Below, piece by piece: positions 33,890-45,399 of a DNA stretch of 64,000 nucleotides. Made by a program: the position numbers and the translations under genes. The notes under the pieces were generated by a model, which searched no databases, was not told where the DNA came from, and saw nothing but the letters and a program-made list of their open reading frames with translations. The stretch is from Clostridium caldaquaticum. GTDB taxonomy: Bacteria; Bacillota; Clostridia; Clostridiales; Clostridiaceae. The number at the start of each line of letters is the position of its first letter. Position 1 is the stretch's first letter. The stretch covers positions 124,001 through 188,000 of the forward strand of contig NZ_JAMSKT010000003.1 in NCBI RefSeq assembly GCF_023806125.1, given 5' to 3'.

Positions 33890-35209
33890 ATGGATTTATT
33901 TGATATAGCTAACCAGAAAAATAATACTAATTTAAAGCCTTTAGCAGAAAGAGTGCGACCAGAAACATTGGAAGAATACATAGGTCAGCAGCATCTGCTT
34001 GCTAAAGATAAAATGCTCTATAGAGCCATAGTAACAGATAATATATCTTCTGCTATATTTTACGGCCCCCCAGGTGTTGGAAAAACAACCCTTGCAAGAA
34101 TAATAGCCAGCCAGACAAAAGCAAATTTCATAGAACTTAGTGCAGTAACTGCAGGAACTTCAGATATAAAAAAGATAGTACAGGAAGCAGAAACAAACTT
34201 AAAACTCTACAGCAGAAAAACCATACTGTTTTTAGATGAGGTTCATAGATTCAGCAAAGCCCAGCAGGATTCGCTTCTGCCTTCTGTTGAGAAAGGCGTT
34301 ATAATCTTAATCGGAGCTACTACAGAAAATCCTTATTTTGAAGTTAATAATGCCTTGCTGTCTCGTTCAATGATATTTGAACTCAAAGCCTTAACTGACA
34401 GCGATGTAATAAAAGCACTTAAAAACGCAATTAAAAATCCAAAAGGCTTTGGCAATTTATCTATTGATATTGAAGAAGAAGTTTTTAATTACTTTGCTGT
34501 TCACAGCAATGGTGATATTAGAAAAGCATTAAATGCTTTAGATATGGCAGTAAAAACCTCAAAAAAAATAAACAACAAAATTATCATAACCGTAGAAGAT
34601 GCCAAAGAATGTATTCAAAGAAAAATGTCTTTATATGATAAAAACGGAGATAATCATTATGACACAATAAGTGCTTTTATTAAATCAATGAGAGGAAGCG
34701 ATCCTGATGCAGCAGTTTTTTACCTTGCAAAGATGCTTGATGCAGGAGAAGATCCTGTATTTATAGCAAGAAGAATTGTTATTTTCGCTTCAGAGGATAT
34801 TGGAAACGCAGACCCCATGGCTCTTGTAGTTGCTACAAGCGCTATGACAGCCTGTCATATGATAGGAATGCCCGAATGCAGAATTAACCTTTCTCAAGCT
34901 GCTATTTATGCTGCCTGTGCTCCTAAATCAAACGCATCTTATAACGCTATTGATTCAGCCCTTGAAGAAGTAAGAAAACATAGAGACTCTGGTATACCGC
35001 CTCATCTTATGGATGCTCATTATAAAGGTGCCTCCAGCTTAGGACATGGAACTGGATATCTTTATCCACATGCTTTTGGGGGCTTTATAGAGCAGCAGTA
35101 CCTTCCAGACTCCCATAAAAATAATATTTACTACAAACCTACTCAAAACGGAATGGAAGCAAGGATAAAAGATAGGCTGAATAAATTATGGAAAGATAAG
35201 CAAAGATAA
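33890..35209 (+). CDS. rarA: Replication-associated recombination protein RarA (MgsA) AAA+ ATPase
   Basis: 439 residues. Walker A GPPGVGKT at 59-66, Walker B FLDEVHRF near 114-121, sensor 1 GATTENP, and a clamp-loader-like C-terminal tetramerisation domain (ALEEVRKHRDSGIPPHLMDAHYKGA) characteristic of RarA/WRNIP1. Acts at stalled replication forks. Single gene, a chromosomal housekeeping marker amid the sugar loci. Confidence 0.93.
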   Translation: MDLFDIANQKNNTNLKPLAERVRPETLEEYIGQQHLLAKDKMLYRAIVTDNISSAIFYGPPGVGKTTLARIIASQTKANFIELSAVTAGTSDIKKIVQEAETNLKLYSRKTILFLDEVHRFSKAQQDSLLPSVEKGVIILIGATTENPYFEVNNALLSRSMIFELKALTDSDVIKALKNAIKNPKGFGNLSIDIEEEVFNYFAVHSNGDIRKALNALDMAVKTSKKINNKIIITVEDAKECIQRKMSLYDKNGDNHYDTISAFIKSMRGSDPDAAVFYLAKMLDAGEDPVFIARRIVIFASEDIGNADPMALVVATSAMTACHMIGMPECRINLSQAAIYAACAPKSNASYNAIDSALEEVRKHRDSGIPPHLMDAHYKGASSLGHGTGYLYPHAFGGFIEQQYLPDSHKNNIYYKPTQNGMEARIKDRLNKLWKDKQR

Positions 35210-35229
35210 TTATTATAATTATAAAGCTA

Positions 35230-35261
35230 TAGGCTTGGTCAAAATATATTTCCCAAGCCTA
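35230..35261. terminator. Terminator between rarA and the convergent CUT1 operon
   Basis: 9-bp stem TAGGCTTGG/CCAAGCCTA with a 14-nt loop in the gap of convergent genes. Confidence 0.65.
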
Positions 35262-35278
35262 ACTTGAATTACTTTTTA

Positions 35279-36169
35279 TTAACCCTTTACAGCTCCGGCA
35301 GTCATACCGTCAATAAAATACTTCTGAAAACACATGAACAATATAAATATTGGAAGTATTGCAAAAAAGGATCCGACAATCAGTAAATCATAATTGTTAC
35401 CATATGGTGTTAAAAGTGTCTTCAAACCAATAGGAAGAGTAAATTTATTCTGGTCGCCCAATACCATGAACGGCCATAACAAACTATTCCAACTGTTCAT
35501 GCCATTTAATATTGCCATAGCAGCAAAAGAAGGTTTCATAACTGGTAAAATTAATCTGAAGAAAATACCGTATTCTGATGCTCCATCTACTCTACCTGCA
35601 GCAATAATCTCCTTTGGAATTCCCCTTAGATACTGCCTGAAGAAAAATATGGTACCAGCATTGGCTATACCAGGCAGAATAATTGCATTATAGCTGTTCA
35701 TCATACCAAGATCATTAATTAATGTATATAAAGGAAGAAGTAAAATTTCAAAGGGCACCATCATAATTAAAAGTACGCAAATAAAGAAAAAATTTTTTCC
35801 TTTAAAATCATATGCGGCAAAGCCATAGGCTACAAAAGCACTGACAAATAAAGTTAAAGTTACCTGTATAATAGTTATGAACATGCTATTTTTAAACCAA
35901 AGAAAATAATCATGTTCTCCTGTAAAAAGAAACTTAAAATTGTCAAAACTCATTATGCTTAAATCAAATTTAAGATTTAAACCATAACGGATTAAACTTT
36001 CACCTGGTTTAAAAGATGCTAAAGTTATTGCGTAAAAAGGAAGCATAATCAAACAAAATAGTCCAATAAAAAATATAAACAGTAAAATACTAAGAGTTCT
36101 ATTTTTCTTCTTTCCTACAACATTGCTTACTCTAATCGTATTCATTTTAACTAAACTAGTTTTATTCAA
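35279..36169 (-). CDS. CUT1-type carbohydrate ABC transporter permease (MalG-like)
   Basis: 296 residues, six membrane segments, with the EAA loop near GRVDGASEYGIFFRLILPVMKP, typical of MalG. It starts at TTG one base after the upstream permease stop with GGAGGAGG RBS, so translation is coupled. Part of the arabinoside module. Confidence 0.9.
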   Translation of the reverse strand: MNKTSLVKMNTIRVSNVVGKKKNRTLSILLFIFFIGLFCLIMLPFYAITLASFKPGESLIRYGLNLKFDLSIMSFDNFKFLFTGEHDYFLWFKNSMFITIIQVTLTLFVSAFVAYGFAAYDFKGKNFFFICVLLIMMVPFEILLLPLYTLINDLGMMNSYNAIILPGIANAGTIFFFRQYLRGIPKEIIAAGRVDGASEYGIFFRLILPVMKPSFAAMAILNGMNSWNSLLWPFMVLGDQNKFTLPIGLKTLLTPYGNNYDLLIVGSFFAILPIFILFMCFQKYFIDGMTAGAVKG

Positions 36170-36170
36170 A

Positions 36171-37067
36171 TTAATCCTCCTCCTTTTTAAACATTCCTGT
36201 AAATGCTAACTGAGTCAGATTAATTGTCATAGCAACAACAAGAAGAACTATTCCAACTGTAGCAGCATAGCCTAATTTGTTCTTTTCTATCCCCTGTCTA
36301 TATAAATATCCAACTATTGTTAGACCAATATTTTTCGGTGAATTATTACCATTAAACATCATTAAGCTTTCAGTAAACATAGCTAAACCAGCATATATAC
36401 TGATTGTTACCACGTAAATTGTTGTTGGTTTTAAAAGCGGCATTGTAATTGTCTTAAACTGCTGAAATGCTGAAGCCCCATCTATTGCTGCAGCTTCATA
36501 GTATTCATTATCTATGCTCTTTAGTCCTGAAAGAAAATATAACATATTTACACCTGTCCATCTCCAGCAGGCAAGCGTTAATAAAGCAATATAGCTAAGT
36601 GTTCCATCCTTTAAATATTTAAAAGGACCCATACCAAATACAGATAATATACTATTTAATAAAGAACCCTCCATTTCTCCGAAAATCAAGCGAAAAATTG
36701 TACCTGCAACAGCTACCGAAGTAAGAGCTGGGAGAAAAAAAGCTGATTTAAAAAATTCTCTTCCTATCATTATCTTACTGTTAATAAGAACAGCAAAAAG
36801 CATAGGAAATGGTATTAACAGTACCAAAGTACCTACCATATATTTGACACTATTTAAAACTGCCTGCAGGAAAACTGTGTCTGTTGCAAGCTTTTTATAA
36901 TTCGAATAACCGATCCATTTGGGAACCTGTCCCAGCATTCTTTCCTGAAAGCTCATAACAACAGAGTTTGAAAGGGGGTATATCCAGAATATTAAAAATA
37001 CTATTACAAATGGTGCAATGAAAACATAAGGTGCAGCCTTTTGGGAATATATAAATTTCTTTATCAA
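36171..37067 (-). CDS. CUT1-type carbohydrate ABC transporter permease (MalF-like)
   Basis: About 298 residues if started at the TTG at 37067 (AAGGGA RBS 10 nt upstream); a GTG three codons earlier and a longer extension to 37175 are possible but lack RBS spacing. Six membrane segments; EAA loop AAAIDGASAFQQFKTITMPLLKP. Pairs with the MalG-like permease. No CUT1 ATPase gene is nearby, so a shared MsmX-type ATPase encoded elsewhere is expected. Confidence 0.88.
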   Translation of the reverse strand: MIKKFIYSQKAAPYVFIAPFVIVFLIFWIYPLSNSVVMSFQERMLGQVPKWIGYSNYKKLATDTVFLQAVLNSVKYMVGTLVLLIPFPMLFAVLINSKIMIGREFFKSAFFLPALTSVAVAGTIFRLIFGEMEGSLLNSILSVFGMGPFKYLKDGTLSYIALLTLACWRWTGVNMLYFLSGLKSIDNEYYEAAAIDGASAFQQFKTITMPLLKPTTIYVVTISIYAGLAMFTESLMMFNGNNSPKNIGLTIVGYLYRQGIEKNKLGYAATVGIVLLVVAMTINLTQLAFTGMFKKEED

Positions 37068-37183
37068 AACAATCACTTCCCTTATATAAATATTTTTTAT
37101 AAAGCAACTGCCATATACTGTATTTAATAAAATATCGTATATGGCGTTTACTTGTATTGTTATTTTTTTATTCAATACTTTAT

Positions 37184-38554
37184 TTATTTAAGTTCCTGTT
37201 CAATTGTCTTCTGTGCTTCATCTAGCGCTTCCTTAACATCCTTGTCATCTTCAAATATAGCATTTAGAGTTGTTGTACAAAGAACATTATTAATAGTTGG
37301 TGAAGCTTTTACTGACTTAATAAACTTAATTTCTCCTTTAATTTCATTTAATACATCAAATGGATTAGTCTTAAAATATTGAACAAATTCATTATTTGGA
37401 TCATGAGTAATTGATTTGTCTGTCCATATAGCTGTATTTACCGGGTCAAATCCCAATGTCTTCCATATATTAACTTCGCCCTCAGGTGAAAGCTTAGCAT
37501 AAGCAACAAACTCTTTTGCCAACTGAACATTTTTAGCTGTCTTAGTAACAACTGTTCCAGTTCCACCTAAACCAAGAGAACGAGGCTGACCTTCTTTAAA
37601 CACTGGAAGCGGAGCTATAGCAAACTTACCCTTTAAGTCCTTCATTTCATTTGTAAATCTTGACATATACCATAGCGGCATAAATGCACTTGCATAATTA
37701 CCCTTGTTGAATTCCCCTTTTCCTTCTTCTGTATCTGGTTGTCCACCTGGAATAGTAGCAATTACATTATTTTTCTGTAAATCCTTTAACATTTCAAGCC
37801 CCTTGATTAACTCAGGTGAGTTAACTTTCGGCTTTCCATCAGCATCTGTCAGGTCAGCCCCCTGCTCTGTTGCAAGTATTGACAGCTGCCATAAAGCTGA
37901 AGTATCCGCTGTTCCCATATACTTTCCTGTCTTTTCATATACTTTTATACCAGCTTTTTTATAGTCATCCCAGGTTTTTATTGTCTTATAATCAACACCA
38001 GCTTTTTCAAGAATTTCCGTGTTATAAAAAGCTACTGTTGCACCAACATGTGTTGGAGCACCGTATACATGTCCGTTTTTGCTGTAAATTTCAAGACGAG
38101 CTGGAACTACCGTACTCTTAAATGGAGCAATAACATCATCCAAGCTTTCTAAAGGAACATTTTCCCCTTCAAGAAAGTTAGGAAATCTCCCAAGTTCCAC
38201 ATCAGAGATATCAGGGGCTCCCTGTCCTGTCTGAACAGCAATTAATAATTTGTTATGCATATCATCATATGGCATAACAGTAACATTTAACTTAATCTGT
38301 TTATTGGGATTCGCTTTATTCCAAGAGTCTACCATAGTTGAAAAATGTTTTCCGTGTAAATCAACAAATGTCCAGTAGCTAAGCTCGGTTGCATTTGCAC
38401 CAGCTGTTTCAGCACCTAACTGTGTTTGTTTCTGTTCTTTTCCGGATGCTGGAGCTGAGTCCCCACCTGATTTCTTCCCACATGCCGTTAATCCACCCAT
38501 AGCCATTACTGACACCATTGTAACAGCTAAGAATGTTCTGGTAAATTTTCTCAT
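37184..38554 (-). CDS. CUT1 extracellular solute-binding lipoprotein
   Basis: 456 residues. Signal peptide with lipobox GGLTAC, Ala/Ser/Gly linker, then a family 1 solute-binding fold (LSYWTFVDLHGKHFSTMVDSW, GAPTHVGATVAFYNTEIL). Being followed by two CUT1 permeases and preceded by a GH51 arabinofuranosidase, it likely binds arabino-oligosaccharides. RBS AAAGGGGG. Confidence 0.9.
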   Translation of the reverse strand: MRKFTRTFLAVTMVSVMAMGGLTACGKKSGGDSAPASGKEQKQTQLGAETAGANATELSYWTFVDLHGKHFSTMVDSWNKANPNKQIKLNVTVMPYDDMHNKLLIAVQTGQGAPDISDVELGRFPNFLEGENVPLESLDDVIAPFKSTVVPARLEIYSKNGHVYGAPTHVGATVAFYNTEILEKAGVDYKTIKTWDDYKKAGIKVYEKTGKYMGTADTSALWQLSILATEQGADLTDADGKPKVNSPELIKGLEMLKDLQKNNVIATIPGGQPDTEEGKGEFNKGNYASAFMPLWYMSRFTNEMKDLKGKFAIAPLPVFKEGQPRSLGLGGTGTVVTKTAKNVQLAKEFVAYAKLSPEGEVNIWKTLGFDPVNTAIWTDKSITHDPNNEFVQYFKTNPFDVLNEIKGEIKFIKSVKASPTINNVLCTTTLNAIFEDDKDVKEALDEAQKTIEQELK

Positions 38555-38582
38555 AAAAATTCCCCCTTTATATAAAAAAATT

Positions 38583-40460
<1,878 letters not shown>

Positions 40461-41381
40461 ATGATTCACATTACAAATTTAAAAGAAAGCCTGCCTCTGT
40501 TTAAGGCATTGAGTTCTGATATCAGAATTGAAATTATAGAATTACTATCGGAATATAAACAACTTAATATGAATGATATTTCAGAAAAGCTTAATCTGAC
40601 AAATGGTGCTGTTACCATGCATATAAAAAAACTAGAAGAATGCGGATTAATCAAAATCAATACCCTGACAGCAAAACATGGTATTCAAAAAATCTGCTGT
40701 CTTCATGAAGATAAATTTGTTATAGATATAGGTAATCAAAATATTCCAAACTCTTATGAGTGCGAAATCGGAGTTGGTCACTACTCTGCTTACGAAATAT
40801 ATCCGACCTGCGGCATAGCTACAAAAGATAAGATAATCGGTGAAGTAGATAACCCAAGCTACTTTGCTGATCCAGAAAGAATAAACAGTGATATTTTATG
40901 GTTTACTAAAGGTTTTGTAGAATATAGAATTCCAAATTATCTTAAGCCCGGTCAGGAATTTTCCGAAATTCAAATCTCTATGGAGATAAGTTCTGAAGCT
41001 CCCGGCAACTGTTCTATATGGCCCTCAGATGTTAATTTCAGCTTAAACAACTTTCATTTAGGAAGCTGGACCAGTCCTGGAGATTATGCTGATACAAAGG
41101 GTTTGCTTACACCATCTTGGTGGTTTCCGACGTGGAATCAATACGGGCTTTTAAAGCTTTTAACTATTAATAAATTCGGTACCTTTATAGATGGCTTGCA
41201 AATTTCCGATGTAACTTTAGAAGATTTTAATCTAAACTATAAAAGTGATTTATTTTTTAGACTATCAGTACCTGAAAATGCAAACCATGTTGGCGGCTTA
41301 ACTATTTTCGGAAAAAACTTCGGCAATTACAATCAAGGTATAAATATTAGAATTATTTATGAACAAGCTTCACAAAATTAA
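40461..41381 (+). CDS. ArsR-type HTH regulator with a large C-terminal domain
   Basis: 306 residues. N-terminal winged HTH (~12-75: LFKALSSDIRIEIIELLSEY, LTNGAVTMHIKKLEECGLI) of the ArsR kind without metal-binding Cys pairs. The ~220-residue C-terminal part is rich in aromatic and beta-strand residues (IPNYLKPGQEFSEIQISMEISSE, GSWTSPGDYADTKG) and resembles a jelly-roll or carbohydrate-binding fold. It likely senses an arabinoside and controls the divergent abfA operon (inference). RBS AAGAAGGAG. Confidence 0.75.
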   Translation: MIHITNLKESLPLFKALSSDIRIEIIELLSEYKQLNMNDISEKLNLTNGAVTMHIKKLEECGLIKINTLTAKHGIQKICCLHEDKFVIDIGNQNIPNSYECEIGVGHYSAYEIYPTCGIATKDKIIGEVDNPSYFADPERINSDILWFTKGFVEYRIPNYLKPGQEFSEIQISMEISSEAPGNCSIWPSDVNFSLNNFHLGSWTSPGDYADTKGLLTPSWWFPTWNQYGLLKLLTINKFGTFIDGLQISDVTLEDFNLNYKSDLFFRLSVPENANHVGGLTIFGKNFGNYNQGINIRIIYEQASQN

Positions 41382-41419
41382 ACCAGTACTGAACGCTTTT
41401 AGTTTTTAATTACTATCTT

Positions 41420-41454
41420 GCTGCAGGAGTGTCTGCTACAACTTCTCCTGCAGC
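41420..41454. terminator. Terminator hairpin between convergent regulators
   Basis: Perfect 10-bp GC-rich stem GCTGCAGGAG/CTCCTGCAGC, 15-nt loop, between the ArsR-type gene and the convergent PRD regulator. Confidence 0.65.
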
Positions 41455-41498
41455 TTGTTCTCAACCTTTTTTAAGCTTTTAAAATTCATTAAAAACGC

Positions 41499-44156
41499 TT
41501 ATACTAAAAAGAAACTCATAATATAGCAAATTTCATCATCGGATATATTAATAAAATATTTATTGTATAAAAATACAAAATTTTCCTTTACTGTATCATA
41601 TATTCCCTTATTTTTTAATATATAATCATCTTTTTCAGGATATTCTACTGATATATCACCTTTTTTAAGCCTGTTTATCATAAAAGCTAAATGCAGAATT
41701 AAACCAATTAAACTCTCATCTTTTAATTTTATAGATAACTTATCCTCAAGCCTTCTTATATAAATCATAATATCCTTATAAAGTTCAGTTCCATCAAGAT
41801 TTTCTACGTTTTGCTTTATTATTACAGGCATTTTCATAAGAGTAGTTTTAACATCTATAGCTTCCTGAAGTGCCTTTATCTCTCTCATATTTAGCACATC
41901 ATACATGCTGTATTGTTTTATATCTATATCTACATGAAATGGAGAAACAATAAACAGAATCTCTTTTTCTTGCAATATTTCATTTAACTTTTGTATATAA
42001 TAATTCTTGTCTAAACAGTTCAGAGTTATTATTTCAAATAAATCTTTATCATACCTAAGATTGTTATTTAAAAAACTTTTAAGTGCTATAGAACCTCCTT
42101 CACCTGTTAAACAAGCTGTTATTATAGCCACTTTAGTTTTATCACTTTTAGGCTCTTTCAGCACTCGGCTTATTTCAAAGTAAGAGTTCACTTGCAAAAC
42201 TTCCCTGTATATTTCCTCCAAAGAGAGTCCTAAAAGAGCTTTTCTAGCTGATTCCAGTACATGAAGTGTTGAAACTAAAGGTATTACTTTTACAGGAACT
42301 TTAAATTCCTGCTCTATAGCCTCCCCAAAGGTAGTCAACGACCCCATATCAACAAGTAAAAGATACCCTCTGTCATTTACTTCTTCAGCTACAAGCTTTT
42401 TTAATTTTTCAAGCACAATAACAGGACTTTCTTCTATTGGCGCATTTATACCAATTACATGATTTTCACCCAGAAGTTTATTAGCTACGGCTGCCATTGA
42501 AGTTGCTGTAGTTTCACCATGAGCAATCAGAATAATTTTAACTTTGTTAATATTATTCTTAAATTTTTCTTCTGGCAGAAGAAAAATTGTTAAATAGCCT
42601 GCCTCATCTTCCGATATAGAACGATGTACATGTTTTTCAATAATAGCTTTAGCACCAAGAGCTACCTTAAATTCTTCAGGATACAATTGCTTGATTTTAT
42701 CCAGCTGAGGGTTATTTACAGTTTTATCATTATTTACTCTATTAATAAGAGTATTTATGTGTAATGCTAAAGCAGTATAAGTATTATTATTTAAATTTCT
42801 CTTCAGCTCCAAAGATACATAGTACACAACCTTATCTATACACTCTAATATATCTTCACTTACAATGCTTAATAAATTTTTTCTATTTATATCTTCAGAT
42901 ATTCCGCTGATATGCTTTTCAAAATATTTAGTTATATCCTTCTCTAATATATTTTCTATAGCAATTTCTGCTATACCCTCTGATTTAAGTCTTTCCAGTT
43001 TTTCTTCGATTAATTTATAAATGCCATTATCCTCGTACCTTAGCGTATTATCAACTTCTAAAGAATCTGAAAATCTGAAATACTCTATTTCTTCACCAAC
43101 AAGCTTATTCCATAAAATTCTATGCTCCTTTTCTTTATAGAGTCCTTCCTTAATATAAAATGGAAGACTGCCGCTATAAATTCTTACATCATTTTTTGTA
43201 TTTGTAAGAAATTCAGAATAAGCTTTGGCGCATATAAGCTGAATATCACTTTTTAATTGTCCCACATTACCTGGGCAATCATAAGATAAAAATGCTCTCA
43301 TTGTGTTTAAAGATACATATATATCTTTATTTATTTTTACACTTTCTTGTCTGAAAAAATTTTTAATCAAATAAAGCCTTTCTTCCAGCGACCTTTGCTT
43401 TAAAGAAGGTATTCTTATCATCATAGGAATTCTTCGTATAAAAGTTTTAAGCAGTGCTGAATTAGGATCTTCGGTAGTAGCTGAAATAATAAGTACATCT
43501 GCTTTTCTTATTTCACAATCACCCATTCGCCTGAAACAGCCAGTATCAAGAAATGTAAATAATATTTCCTGTCCTTCTGGCGGAAGCCTATGAACTTCAT
43601 CTAAAAACAGTACTCCTCCATCAGCCTTCTCCAATAAACCAGGCCTGTCCGCCTCTGCTCCTGTATAAGTACCCTTTTTAACACCAAAAAGCTGAGATGT
43701 AAGAAGTTGAGGATTATTACAATAATCAGCACAGTTAAACACTATAAAAGGTGAGTTTTCTTTTCGTCTATTCATTTCTATAGCATATTCATACATTAAA
43801 GAAGCAAACATAGATTTTCCTACACCCGTATCCCCCAATATTAAAGAAGGAATACCTTTTGGAGGATACAATATAGCTGCTTTCATCTGTTCAACAGCTT
43901 GTTTTAAACTCATATTATTTTTAACTATTTGGTCAAGCTTGCTTTCCTTGCTTATATTATTTTTATCTTTTGCAATTGTAAAAAGTACTGGACGCCCAGA
44001 AGATTTTTGTACTTTTCCTTCTTTACAAAGATTATTTAACACATGGCTTACGTTAGCTCTAGTCATGCCAAGTACAGACGCTAGTGTTTGAGCATCAATA
44101 CCTTTACTATCGTTTAACTCTAATAGTCTTGTATAAATCAGTTCTTTATTATTCAT
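41499..44156 (-). CDS. LevR/ManR-type sigma-54-dependent activator with PRDs and PTS EIIA domain
   Basis: 885 residues. N-terminal winged HTH (~15-55), AAA+ sigma-54 interaction domain with Walker A GDTGVGKS (108-115), the GAFTGA-loop variant GTYTGA (162-167) and Walker B VLFLDEVH, then PRD1 (KHVHRSISEDEAGYLTIFLL), a mannose-type EIIA domain (ILIAHGETTATSMAAVANKL) and a C-terminal PRD2 (LIGLILHLAFMINRL). PTS phosphorylation of PRD/EIIA histidines would tune its activity. It is divergent from the beta-glucoside PTS operon, whose two sigma-54 promoters it must activate from upstream sites. Confidence 0.92.
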   Translation of the reverse strand: MNNKELIYTRLLELNDSKGIDAQTLASVLGMTRANVSHVLNNLCKEGKVQKSSGRPVLFTIAKDKNNISKESKLDQIVKNNMSLKQAVEQMKAAILYPPKGIPSLILGDTGVGKSMFASLMYEYAIEMNRRKENSPFIVFNCADYCNNPQLLTSQLFGVKKGTYTGAEADRPGLLEKADGGVLFLDEVHRLPPEGQEILFTFLDTGCFRRMGDCEIRKADVLIISATTEDPNSALLKTFIRRIPMMIRIPSLKQRSLEERLYLIKNFFRQESVKINKDIYVSLNTMRAFLSYDCPGNVGQLKSDIQLICAKAYSEFLTNTKNDVRIYSGSLPFYIKEGLYKEKEHRILWNKLVGEEIEYFRFSDSLEVDNTLRYEDNGIYKLIEEKLERLKSEGIAEIAIENILEKDITKYFEKHISGISEDINRKNLLSIVSEDILECIDKVVYYVSLELKRNLNNNTYTALALHINTLINRVNNDKTVNNPQLDKIKQLYPEEFKVALGAKAIIEKHVHRSISEDEAGYLTIFLLPEEKFKNNINKVKIILIAHGETTATSMAAVANKLLGENHVIGINAPIEESPVIVLEKLKKLVAEEVNDRGYLLLVDMGSLTTFGEAIEQEFKVPVKVIPLVSTLHVLESARKALLGLSLEEIYREVLQVNSYFEISRVLKEPKSDKTKVAIITACLTGEGGSIALKSFLNNNLRYDKDLFEIITLNCLDKNYYIQKLNEILQEKEILFIVSPFHVDIDIKQYSMYDVLNMREIKALQEAIDVKTTLMKMPVIIKQNVENLDGTELYKDIMIYIRRLEDKLSIKLKDESLIGLILHLAFMINRLKKGDISVEYPEKDDYILKNKGIYDTVKENFVFLYNKYFINISDDEICYIMSFFLV

Positions 44157-44259
44157 AGTTATATCCCTCCTTCGTTAGTAAACTTATAAAAACTTCTGCA
44201 AAGCTAAATCCGTAATCGTTTAGTATGTTCATTATAAACATTATATTCAAATAATATTT

Positions 44260-44302
44260 ATATTTCAATAGTGTTTAAAAAACTTAAACACTATTGAAAT
44301 AT
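44260..44302. repeat. Perfect 19-bp palindrome, probable upstream activator site
   Basis: Arms 44260-44278 and 44284-44302 (core TTAAACACTATTGAAATAT) are exact reverse complements around 5 nt. It lies 200-240 bp upstream of the first sigma-54 promoter, a normal distance for an enhancer. Related half sites TTTAAACACTAAT (44323-44335) and TTAAACACTTTTGAA (44346-44360) follow in direct orientation. Confidence 0.65.
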
Positions 44303-44502
44303 AAAAAAATCAGTTCTATAAATTTAAACACTAATAATTTAAATTTTAAACACTTTTGAATTTATGTAAACATTATCAATAATCAAAGTAATTGCATATC
44401 TAAATTAAAAAAGTCGTAAAAATATTTTTTTCGGCATCAAAAACCTGTTTTTCAGTATATTTTACAAAGAAATCTAATAGCAAACATTAAAATTTAGAGT
44501 TT

Positions 44503-44517
44503 TGGCATAAATTTTGC
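44503..44517 (+). promoter_or_regulatory. Sigma-54 promoter, distal copy
   Basis: TGGCATAAATTTTGC, with GG at 44504-44505 and GC at 44516-44517 exactly 12 bp apart, matches TGGCAYR-N4-TTGCW. The surrounding TTTGGCATAAATTTTGCTAA is identical to the second copy. Confidence 0.85.
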
Positions 44518-44588
44518 TAAGTATATAAGTGAAAAATTAATATGCCAAAGACTTAATAAAAACTAATAAACAGTTAAAAGTCAGTGTT

Positions 44589-44603
44589 TGGCATAAATTT
44601 TGC
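44589..44603 (+). promoter_or_regulatory. Sigma-54 promoter, proximal copy
   Basis: Second exact copy of the -24/-12 element (GG 44590-44591, GC 44602-44603), 86 bp downstream of the first and ~59 bp before the EIIA start codon. Confidence 0.88.
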
Positions 44604-44661
44604 TAATAAATATTGCATCAGATATTTATAATTATTTAAATCAACTGAGGAGGGAACACTG

Positions 44662-44994
44662 ATGAGTGAAATGGAACAAATTATTATGAATATTATTATC
44701 TATGCAGGTGATGCAAAATCTCACGCTTATGAAGCCTTACGAAAAGTAAACGAAGGAGATTATACAGGTGCAGATGAAGAAATGAAAAAAGCAGAAGAAT
44801 CACTTGAAGTAGCACATAATGCACAAACATCTCTGCTTCATAAAGAAGCTAATGGAGAAAAAATGGAAATGTCAGTTTTATTTGTTCACTCACAAGACCA
44901 TTTAATGACAACAATAACAGAAAAAAATTTAATTGAACAAATCATAGAACTTAGAAAGCTCATTAATCCAATATTGAGCAAAAACAATAACTAG
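44662..44994 (+). CDS. PTS lactose/cellobiose-family EIIA component
   Basis: 110 residues, helical EIIA-Lac fold. The phosphorylation site is His76 in FVHSQDHLMT, and the C-terminal ELRKLINP is typical. Accepts phosphate from HPr and passes it to the EIIB encoded 58 bp downstream. First gene of the sigma-54 operon. RBS GAGGAGGGA. Confidence 0.93.
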   Translation: MSEMEQIIMNIIIYAGDAKSHAYEALRKVNEGDYTGADEEMKKAEESLEVAHNAQTSLLHKEANGEKMEMSVLFVHSQDHLMTTITEKNLIEQIIELRKLINPILSKNNN

Positions 44995-45052
44995 AAGTTA
45001 TCAATAATATAAACTTAAATATATAGTATAAATTTAAAAGGAGGAATTTTTT

Positions 45053-45364
45053 ATGATTAAAATCAGATTATTTTGTGCTGCAGGTATGTCTACTAGCGTA
45101 TTAGTTAACAAAATGAAGAAGGCTGCTGAAGCAAAAGGAATTGAGGTGGATATAGAAGCTTTCTCAGAAAACACCATGGCTAAAAATTTAGATGGAGTTG
45201 ATGTGGCACTGCTTGGACCTCAAGTTGGTTATACACTGCCAAAAGCTAAAAAAATATGTGGTGAAAAAGGAGTTCCAGTAGATGTAATACCTATGGTAGA
45301 TTATGGAATGATGAATGGTGAAAAAGTTTTAGCTCTAGCTTTAAAATTAGCAGAAAAAAAATAG
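45053..45364 (+). CDS. PTS lactose/cellobiose-family EIIB component
   Basis: 103 residues. The P-loop Cys8 in LFCAAGMSTSVLV carries the phosphate, and LLGPQVGYTLPKAK is typical of cellobiose/chitobiose EIIB. RBS AAAGGAGG. Transfers phosphate to the incoming beta-glucoside with the EIIC encoded further downstream. Confidence 0.93.
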   Translation: MIKIRLFCAAGMSTSVLVNKMKKAAEAKGIEVDIEAFSENTMAKNLDGVDVALLGPQVGYTLPKAKKICGEKGVPVDVIPMVDYGMMNGEKVLALALKLAEKK

Positions 45365-45399
45365 TATAAAAGCGTCAGTGCAAAGGAGTGACTTTTTAA

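Noticed and set aside
36171-37175. Longer N-terminus for the MalF-like permease
   Set aside because: The 36 extra residues have no RBS and are not of family length; a TTG start at 37067 has a spaced RBS.
44260-44302. Perfect palindrome read as a transcription terminator
   Set aside because: No adjacent gene end and no T-run; both flanking genes diverge from it. An enhancer site fits better.
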